Assembly (NCBI GenBank): GCA_000750105.3
Contig: JPHH03000142.1
Location: 1-19,623, forward strand
Direction: 5' to 3'
Length of the DNA: 19,623 nucleotides
Source of the DNA: Tolypocladium sp. Sup5 PDA-1
Taxonomy: Eukaryota; Ascomycota; Sordariomycetes; Hypocreales; Ophiocordycipitaceae
Part shown: one piece after another, positions 9,295-16,168 of the stretch
How positions within the stretch are numbered: the stretch's first letter is position 1
Layout of the letters: each line of letters starts with the position of its first letter
Translations under genes and position numbers: made by a program
Notes under the pieces: generated by a model
Told to the model about the DNA's origin: nothing
What the model saw: the letters and a program-made list of their open reading frames with translations, nothing else
Databases searched by the model: none

Positions 9295-11341
9295 GCCTGG
9301 AGCCTCCAACGCTGGATCTGACCCTGATAATATCTGCGGCCGTTTTTTCCTGCGTTTGCGTAAGGCGATGGGACATCAAGACAAGCAGGTCGACTCTTCC
9401 GAGGCGCAGCCGTATCTGGTGGTGATGGTATAGTTGTCGAGCACCGAAGGCCGTGACTATTTTGTACTGTCAGAACAGATGAGGCCACAACGAATTTGCA
9501 TATCGTACCTTTCCCTCAGAGTACAAGGGATACCCCATTTCTGTGTAGCATTGTTGACAAAACGCTGGAAATAAAAAAAAGGGACGACAGGAATCTCGAC
9601 GACTTTTGTACTACACGGGACGGGGGACATCCATTGTAAGCTCCACCACGCTCCTTCTTTCCCCACCTCAACAAGGTCTGCTTTTCTGGTTTAAACAGAC
9701 TTAGGGAATTCTCGTGTGGCTCCATGTTACACATTGGCTCGCGGAAACGGTCTGTCACCACGCAGTGCTTGTCTTGACTAGCGGGCCGTTGGGTGATGAC
9801 TCGGCTAGCGACATTTTCGATTGCCTTCCTAGTTCTAGTGGAGTTTCGGTGGTTTCTGCTTTGCGCTTTGCATTCGGGGCTCATAGATGGGAATGGGTTG
9901 CTCAATGTGAACAACATTTAGTTGTATTTCTTCAAGAGCCCTACAGTGTATCTACAGGGACATCGGATGGCCGTTGCTTGATTGTCTGGCTATAGGCCTG
10001 CATTTGAGTTGCTCAATCACGGTCCTGTGGAGAGTGGTGTTCCTCCTCCCTTTGTTTGATGATTCTTCTTGCCGATTAGCGAGGAAAGATATCAAACTCC
10101 AGGGCTATTACATGAGGAATTCATCGAGAGCTCGTTCACCTCACTGGCAAATCTGCTGGCGGGGGCTGCAGTGTGTCATGATTGCAGCCCACGGGGTCAT
10201 CGAGCCCCAAGCACCATGGCTTGCTATACACGAAAGGTACGTGTCCACCTTGTGATGAAAGTACAAGCCACAGGCGCATAAATTTGCTTTCTCCCCTCGG
10301 GCACCTGTAAATTCTCTTTGGGAAGCGATACAATGTGCAAAACAACCCGTTGCGTTCGCGGAAAGAGCATGGACTTGCCGCAACGATATTACACACCATT
10401 TGCCGAGGCTGAACTCGAAGAACCCAGAGTTTGGGTTGCATTCATGCCCAATACAGAACCGCTAAATGCCAAAAGCAAATTGGAATGCTTCATTTCGACC
10501 GGTAGATAAGTGCCGTGGTTGAGAGAAATGATACCAGCATTGGCCTGGCGCCCTGGATGATAACAAGAAAAGAGATATATATGATGTGGCTACAGCAACG
10601 ATCGACTTGTCAAGGGTTGAGCGTATATAGCTCGACGCCTCTATGGCGACGTATCGTGCCTCCTTTTGCAACAAGCAGCCCCATCCGCTAACTACTTAGC
10701 TCATGCCTTGCGGGATGTCCATACGCCGATAAGTGACTTCAGGATAGCATGTTAGGCTTAATGATGCATTTATGGCCATATTGAAGCACTGTGAACTTAA
10801 TATTCGCATTTCACCTCATGGTCTAAGCGCAATTGGACCTGGCGGAAATAGCTTGCTGCTGCAATGGCAATTTGGCTTGTTAGAGTCAAATACCTCACCA
10901 ACGAACTTCCAATACCTTCCTCGCAGCAAGCCTTGTGTTCTGTACAGTAAATAATTGTGCAACGTCTTTTCCTGACCTTTCTGCAGTTGAGAAAATGGAC
11001 GGCGCTATCAACCGAGGTTTGTTGCAATGGGATGATTGCACCGTGGACCACTCAACCTGCTGCTGTAGCCGTGGACACGCTTGAAAGGGCCAATATGATA
11101 ACTGAATTGCTGTCCTCAATGAGCTGAATAGGCAATATTGTACTCAGCCTACTGAAATTATCACGCGAATCACACACTGCCGAGGCTGATAGCTCTCGAG
11201 CGCTGGGTCTGTATTGGGGATAACCTGAACGGCGCAATGTTTCGACCTGAATCACTTCGCTATATGTAGTACTATTCTGCGCTCATCTAGCAGCCGAGCT
11301 TTTGTAACTCGTAATGCTCATGAGATATGACGGAGCAGTGA
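9295..11341. other. No supported gene in about 2 kb
   Basis: Only short open frames occur, up to 133 codons (9516-9917, minus), and none has a recognisable domain. The stretch at 10069-10240 (plus) reads as a protein-like 57-residue frame and is followed by a GTACGT...ACAG 44-nt potential intron, but it then stops at once. It could be a decayed exon. No RNA genes, arrays or long repeats were seen. Confidence 0.35.
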
Positions 11342-11944
11342 TCAACAACCCATTACCGCCTCGCCCTTTATCAATCGTAAGGCTCCATCCCGATCCACCG
11401 AAATCTTCTCACCAATCAGGGCGTCAGAGCTTGTCCAAAACCCGTCTTCTTCCCTTAGGTCGATAATGTTTCCGCCATTTCGCTGCACCTGTATAGACAG
11501 GCTGTGGAGACAAGCAACAAGTGACCTGATCGGCCATGTGTGCCGTGTCTGGTCCTCCCACAGTCCGCATTGGGCATCCCGTTGAGATGTAAAATTTCGT
11601 CCAAGCTCTAAGTGAAGAGTCGCTCCCACAGCGGAGACATGTGAGCTCCTAATACTCTGACGTTTTCGTGGTGAACTGGACATTTGAATCTTCCTTTTGG
11701 GTGGCAGGGAGGAAGATAATTGGCTCCGAATAGTGTTGTCTTGATTCGTTGTACCATCATGGGAACGGATGGAGCACTTCTCAGTCATCTCCCCTAGACG
11801 CTTGTCGTTCTCGCCGGTGCTTTTGCTCTGGTCAAGCGGTCTGTTGTCCGGAGAAGTGGTCCTGTTGCTTCCGCTGCCGTTAAACTCGCCAAAGACTCCC
11901 TCAGAGTCGCTGCCCCAATCGATTTCATCGCAGTCACCGGACAT
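11342..11944 (-). CDS. Hypothetical protein, acidic N-terminus, Ser-rich
   Basis: An uninterrupted ATG-to-TGA frame of 200 residues that I do not recognise. It begins with an acidic segment (Asp-Glu-Ile-Asp-Trp-Gly-Ser-Asp-Ser-Glu). A polar, Ser/Asn/Thr-rich low-complexity middle follows, with basic patches (PPKRK and SPRKRQ at roughly residues 80-95) that could serve as nuclear localisation signals. The C-terminal ~90 residues are more ordered in composition, with Trp, Leu and Ile at regular spacing. No intron is needed. A 17-bp palindrome containing TTTTAAA lies 86 bp upstream of the ATG and could include the core promoter. The gene sits beside a hAT element, but nothing shows that it belongs to the transposon. 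It could be a lineage-specific gene or a fortuitous ORF. Confidence 0.42.
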   Translation of the reverse strand: MSGDCDEIDWGSDSEGVFGEFNGSGSNRTTSPDNRPLDQSKSTGENDKRLGEMTEKCSIRSHDGTTNQDNTIRSQLSSSLPPKRKIQMSSSPRKRQSIRSSHVSAVGATLHLELGRNFTSQRDAQCGLWEDQTRHTWPIRSLVACLHSLSIQVQRNGGNIIDLREEDGFWTSSDALIGEKISVDRDGALRLIKGEAVMGC

Positions 11945-12029
11945 CGCGGAGATGATGATCGCAAAATGATGAGTGAAAAGTGCTGAAAGGTTGTGAGTTT
12001 GAAAGAAGGGGTTACCAGAGTTGCTCGAG

Positions 12030-12046
12030 GAGCCTTTTAAAGGCTC
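12030..12046. repeat. 17-bp near-perfect palindrome with TTTAAA core
   Basis: GAGCCTTT and AAAGGCTC flank a single central T. The site is 86 bp upstream of the ATG at 11944. It may be a core-promoter element or a hairpin; its function is unknown. Confidence 0.5.
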
Positions 12047-12135
12047 ATTTTATCAAGGACAACGGCAGTACAGTAGGAGAACAGCCACTTGCACGTGGCA
12101 ATACAGCTCAGCGCCGGCTTTTGCCGACAGAACCA

Positions 12136-12151
12136 GGTGTAACCTTACACC
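12136..12151. repeat. Short inverted repeat, 7-bp arms
   Basis: GGTGTAA and TTACACC are separated by two bases. The repeat lies between the hypothetical gene at 11342 and the hAT element, and no matching copy was seen at the other side of the transposase. It may be a protein-binding palindrome. No role can be assigned. Confidence 0.45.
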
Positions 12152-12330
12152 CGACCCGACGATATGCGCGTGTTGCCAAGTAGTTGAAAGACATTGCGAT
12201 TCACGGTCCGCTACTGAATCTACATAGCGACCCGTTACTGCCCTTGGTTGTCTAGCTTGCGCACATGGGTTGTTTGTGGAGCTGTACAAGAATCGCTAAG
12301 CTTATACGTGCTCCCACAGGCAGGCTTTCT

Positions 12331-12421
12331 ATCCATATTCCATATTCCATATGGAACATTTCTCGTATGGATTACGAATTTCCCTTCGTATGGAAGCTTA
12401 TTCCATGCGTATGGAATACAG
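12331..12421. repeat. Cluster of TTCCAT/ATGGAA motifs, likely hAT subterminal repeats
   Basis: Within 91 bp there are TTCCAT at 12338, 12345 and 12401, and ATGGAA at 12351, 12390 and 12411. The longer motif CGTATGGA occurs three times in direct orientation (12364, 12387, 12408). TTCCATATGGAA at 12345-12356 is a perfect 12-bp palindrome. The cluster lies 40-130 bp beyond the transposase stop. That is where hAT elements carry short subterminal repeats bound by the transposase (known for Ac and Restless-type elements). The assignment is inference. No such cluster was found on the 5' side. Confidence 0.6.
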
Positions 12422-12461
12422 AAAATGACGCCAATTTTTTCCCCGTACACCACAGCCCTTC

Positions 12462-14669
12462 TTAGGCAGCAGGCGTGGTTTCCCGCCATCTGGCCATACC
12501 ATCGTCGTTTTCTTCGCTCTCTGCTTCGATCAGTTCAACAGGGATCCCCTGTGTGATGCCGCTTTTGATCCAGCTCTTCATGCACTCCCCCTTCTCGATT
12601 GTGCGACTTCCTAGCTGACATCTATCCCAGGATATCGTACGCCGTGCACCAGAAAAGACACGCTCTGGCTCGGCGGACATAGCAGGCGCTGAAAGGATAT
12701 CGACGGCCATTTTGGAGAGACGGGGGTACCGCTGTTGCTGTTCTTCTCGGAGCCACCAACTAAGCGGGGAGCAGTCGATAGCGACTGGCGTTTGTGTGAT
12801 GAAGGATTTGTACTCATCGAGCTCGTTCATTGCCGGGCGAACGACATCGAGCTCTCGAGCGAGCAATTCATACTCATCGGGTGGCTGCAGTTTGTCTCGT
12901 AGTTCGGGCGTTGTGGTGGTAATCGGCAGCGTCTGGTAGTAGTCCTCCCAGTACTTCGTCACGCTATCAAGTACTGGTTTGTGCCACGACTTGGGCCAGT
13001 TCTTTTTGACGTGGGCCATACGGCGTGACGGATGAAGCATCATTGCCGCGCCATAGGCAGGGCTCTCATCCGTAAGCTGGTAATACTTGTCAAATACAGC
13101 CCAAGAGGCAGCGATGCAGCTACGGAGTGCATGGTTGTCCTGGTGCTTTTGGAAAGCCTGTGTGTAATGCCTATGAAGGATGTCCATAGTGAAGAGCGTG
13201 CGGTCGAGGGTGGCATAGCGACCCTCTGTAAGCTGAGTGATCTTCCAGAATGGTTGAAGGAAAGTGCGCGTTTCCCTTAGGATACTCCACTCGTTAGGGG
13301 CGAGATAGTCGTCCCGTAGGTTCTCATAATATCTTCTCTGGTACCACTCCACATGCTCCTGGAGATTGAGGGCAACGTCCAGCAGTAGAAACCATGAGTT
13401 CCAGCGCGTATCGTTGTCCAGCCCTAGCGACCGGCCAGCGCGCTTCTTGAAGAGATTCCACCGGTATTCGTTCTCGCGCATGTGGACCGAGATGTTGTGG
13501 ATTTTTCCAAGAGGCCCTAGTCGACGCCACCCTAGCGCTCTTTGCGCCTTGACTCGCTGTGCAAAGTCGGCACCAAACGCAATTTCGTCGTCGCCCTCCA
13601 TCTGCTCTAGAGCGGCTCGTGCAGCTTCTTTGGAGTCCATGAAAAGGAAGGCCTGAACAGCGAGGTTAATGACATGACCATGGCATCGAATCCTCTGCTT
13701 CCTTGGCTCCCAATTGATGCCCCTCGCTTGTAGATGCTCGCCAAGCAAACGGCAGAGCTTGTCGTTAGAGCCGTGGTTGTCGCCGGTGTAGAAGCCGATC
13801 TTGTTCCAAATGTTGTAGTCTTCGAGAACGTGCCGCAGAAGCTTCCATTGCTCAGCTCCGCCATGGCTACCAGGCCCATCGAGGCCTGGCAGCTCGGACA
13901 AGGCCAACAAGGCCTGTAATGTCTCTTTGGACTCTGGATCAACAAATTTAACACAAGTACCAAGGAAGGCTTTGTGATTCGGAGCTGTCCAGACGTCGGC
14001 AGACAAATGGAGCTTTGATGGCGAGGACTGTAGCCTTCTCCGCAGGATATCCTTGTGCACACAATAGGAATTGGAGACAAGCTTTTGGATGGAACCGTGG
14101 GAGAGGCTAATGATGCCTTCCGCGGTGTAGTTGATAGCGCCGATAAGCGCGTGCAGCTCTGGCCAAGAACTGCAATTGTAGGAGAGGTTGCGGACGGTGA
14201 CGAGCTGGACCAGAGCCTCGAGTGCGGCCTTCCGATTGACTGCAGCTCTGAGAGTGTCTTCCTGCATCATCAACTGCTTTGCAGCACTTACCTCTCCGGC
14301 TTTTGCGAAAGCATCCTGAATAAGGCTGTCGCGCTGCTTCTTGACAGGGTGGTCGTGGGCGTCCAACTCAATCCCGTGGACTTTGAACAAGTGATGGCGG
14401 AAGGTAGTTGAGACAGTCGTCGAATAGGTCGGATCTATACAGTGTATGCAGTAGTAGATCTTCTCATTTTTGCGAGGGCAACGGGCTGGCTCTGAGTTTT
14501 GAGGTTCGCGTGCATGGGCCCAAGTGTTTGCGGTTGTCTTGCGTTTTCGCGTCGTCCGACCGTTGGAGCTTGACGCATTTTGCGGAGTAGAGCTCGCAGA
14601 TGACGGCAGCTCAGAGGCTGATGCTGCCGCCCGCGTTCTGGCACAGCGCGTCGAGGGCCAACAAGGTGG
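12462..14669 (-). CDS. hAT family transposase with BED zinc finger
   Basis: This enzyme cuts and rejoins its own element's ends by a cut-and-paste mechanism. A single frame of 735 codons is open to the TAA at 12462. A BED-type finger is visible: Cys-x2-Cys coded at 14439-14450, then His-x4-His within 14376-14396. Numbering from codon 14390, the core has SADVWTAPNHK (catalytic Asp 132), YTGDNHGSND (Asp 204), RCHGHVINLA (Cys/His 236-239) and DNDTRWNSW, all typical of the hAT RNase-H-like fold. The last ~90 residues carry the hAT dimerisation region (SPLSWWLRE, then SAEPERVFSGARRTIS). The frame between the upstream TAA (14670) and the finger has no ATG, so the start is unresolved: a missed 5' exon, a non-AUG start, or a lesion. 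An ATG at 14722 opens another frame on this strand. Confidence 0.92.
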   Translation of the reverse strand, partial: PPCWPSTRCARTRAAASASELPSSASSTPQNASSSNGRTTRKRKTTANTWAHAREPQNSEPARCPRKNEKIYYCIHCIDPTYSTTVSTTFRHHLFKVHGIELDAHDHPVKKQRDSLIQDAFAKAGEVSAAKQLMMQEDTLRAAVNRKAALEALVQLVTVRNLSYNCSSWPELHALIGAINYTAEGIISLSHGSIQKLVSNSYCVHKDILRRRLQSSPSKLHLSADVWTAPNHKAFLGTCVKFVDPESKETLQALLALSELPGLDGPGSHGGAEQWKLLRHVLEDYNIWNKIGFYTGDNHGSNDKLCRLLGEHLQARGINWEPRKQRIRCHGHVINLAVQAFLFMDSKEAARAALEQMEGDDEIAFGADFAQRVKAQRALGWRRLGPLGKIHNISVHMRENEYRWNLFKKRAGRSLGLDNDTRWNSWFLLLDVALNLQEHVEWYQRRYYENLRDDYLAPNEWSILRETRTFLQPFWKITQLTEGRYATLDRTLFTMDILHRHYTQAFQKHQDNHALRSCIAASWAVFDKYYQLTDESPAYGAAMMLHPSRRMAHVKKNWPKSWHKPVLDSVTKYWEDYYQTLPITTTTPELRDKLQPPDEYELLARELDVVRPAMNELDEYKSFITQTPVAIDCSPLSWWLREEQQQRYPRLSKMAVDILSAPAMSAEPERVFSGARRTISWDRCQLGSRTIEKGECMKSWIKSGITQGIPVELIEAESEENDDGMARWRETTPAA

Positions 14670-14829
14670 TTATGCACCTCGTCCAGATTTCCAAGTGGCA
14701 CTGGGGAGACGGCTCGGAGCATGAATGGGGTAAGTCATGTACCCTCGTTGCCTTTGTGCCGTTGCTAACCACGGCTTTGCTCCAGTTCGGTTGATGAAGC
14801 AGCAGGAACATGTCGACCAAGAACTTTGA
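14600..14829 (+). CDS. Tentative small spliced ORF antisense to the transposase 5' end
   Basis: ATG 14600 opens 43 codons up to a textbook fungal intron at 14730-14785 (GTAAGT, GCTAAC, CTCCAG; 56 nt). In-phase continuation gives 14 more codons before the TGA at 14827-14829, for a 57-residue product. The peptide has mixed, protein-like composition with several Trp and His, but no domain I recognise. It overlaps the N-terminal part of the transposase frame on the opposite strand. It could be the last two exons of a longer plus-strand gene, an antisense transcript, or coincidence. Confidence 0.2.
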
Positions 14830-14867
14830 CGGGGAAGACAAGACACACCCCACGACAGGGGCAGTGC

Positions 14868-14968
14868 AAGGGTGCCCGGCTACAAAGACGTGTATATAAA
14901 GGGCATGCTTTCCCCATAGCCGTAAACAAGGCACGCTTTGCAGAATTGACAAGCCTACGGGCACCCTT
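14868..14968. repeat. 11-bp perfect inverted repeat spanning 101 bp
   Basis: AAGGGTGCCCG at 14868-14878 and its exact complement CGGGCACCCTT at 14958-14968 face each other. The left arm is preceded by C, giving a CAAGGGTG start that resembles hAT terminal repeats (CA/TA followed by GGG). The pair lies 200-300 bp upstream of the transposase frame. It may mark the 5' end of the element, or a small nested non-autonomous (MITE-like) insertion. No target-site duplication was evident next to either arm. Confidence 0.55.
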
Positions 14969-16168
14969 TCTTCCCCAAATCGTCACCAATGAGTATAGAT
15001 GAGTAAGGCCGTACGGCCAAGTGAGTGAAATGATTGAATAAACCAGACTGGTCTAGAGACTACAAGCTGTTTGCAGCAGCATCCCAAGTGAAATCCCCGT
15101 TGAGTGATCGCTGACACCCGAGACCCGTTGTGTGTAGTCTCCTTGAGACGACCAAGTCCCGTACTTTCGGGGTGCGTGTTTTCCTCCATCAAAATACTTG
15201 AACAATGCAAGAGGTATTGAATCTTATCCCTCCCGGGGGTAGAAATCGTAGTAATCGGGAGAGTAGTCTTGGCTTGGGTCAAGAATGCGAGCCCGAGTGT
15301 CTCGTGCAGCGATCCTCCTCTCCCCAAAGTTAATCGTAATTCTCCTTAAGCCATTAGAGAGGTTGGCTCGCGGCTGTTTCATTCGATTCGACTCCCGGAA
15401 GCCCTGCAGCTGTTTCTTGCAGTACAATATACAGCTAGCTAAGCCTGTAATTGCCTGTGTGGGTCTGAGACAGAGTCCCAGACCCGCCTCGTAGACCACG
15501 TTGTGAGATGCCTATTGAGTTCATTCGGATGAAGCGCTTCTACGTACATAGACGTGAATGGAGCGCTGCAAAACACCGGCTATCTCCTACACACAGGCGG
15601 TCCTTGACGTACTTTGACATCCGGCTCTTGCCAAGAGCTTGCTGGAGGCTGGCGGCACCTACGGCTACGCCGTCATTCGCCATCAGAAAAAGTGCTCATT
15701 CGGTGATTATCGAGGATGATTATCGAGGGTGCGACGATCCACTGTCTCCTTATTGACTATTGCTACTCCTAGGACCGCTGTTCACTTACTGCCTTTCAGA
15801 GACTGCATTCTCTGGAGCCACAAGTCCAAAGGATGGCGTGGGAGCTAGTAGCCAGAACGGCCCGTTTAGTCCAATCGGACGAGACGAGTTTACGCGAGGC
15901 GTTCACGACTTGCTGGAGTTATTCCTATCCATCTTTGTAGATCTGTGGGTCCGCAGATATCTACTTATGGAGTGACAGCGGCCAACATTAACAATATTAG
16001 GTCTACCTGCTGCCCCAAGGTATTGAGCACCGACGACACTGCCAACCGACCACCAGCCGCAGAGAAAAAGATTTACTTTGCCTCAAACTATTCACTTTGA
16101 CCGATCAACACCTCATCCTCTGCCTTCAACAGAACTGTTCTCAATTCGTTCACGCTCAAGCCCATGCA
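14969..16168. other. No supported gene
   Basis: Short frames only. At about 15625-15716 (plus) a peptide with Ala-Gly-Gly-Thr-Tyr-Gly-Tyr-Ala-Val-Ile-Arg is followed by a 13-bp tandem duplication (GATTATCGAGGAT, 15705-15728). That peptide faintly recalls the start of FAR1/MULE transposases but is too short to call. The last 150 bp presumably held the promoter of the gene now decayed at 16169. Confidence 0.4.

Larger units (their letters stand above)
12331..14968 (-). mobile_element. hAT-superfamily DNA transposon (ends not defined)
   Basis: The element is recognised from its transposase. The limits given are the outermost features that plausibly belong to it: the motif cluster beyond the 3' end of the gene and the 11-bp inverted repeat beyond the 5' end. 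I could not find matching terminal inverted repeats with an 8-bp target-site duplication, so true borders may lie inside or outside this range. The transposase frame is free of stops. This suggests a fairly recent insertion, or little repeat-induced point mutation in this genome, in contrast with the heavily damaged locus at 16-19 kb. Confidence 0.7.

Noticed and set aside
9516..9917. 133-codon minus-strand ORF
   Set aside because: No domain was seen, composition resembles random sequence, and no splice structure extends it.
10069..10281. Protein-like plus-strand exon with a GTACGT...ACAG intron candidate
   Set aside because: Splicing leads to a stop after two codons, no upstream exon could be joined, and no family was recognised.
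12462..14669. Repeat-induced point mutation in the hAT element
   Set aside because: The long transposase frame has no stops and normal base composition, so there is no sign of RIP here.
15380..15405. tRNA B-box-like GATTCGACTCC
   Set aside because: The flanking bases do not form a T-arm stem, and no acceptor stem or A box is present at the proper spacing.
15625..15728. Possible FAR1/MULE transposase fragment
   Set aside because: Only about 30 residues with weak resemblance, followed by a tandem duplication and a stop. Too little to annotate.
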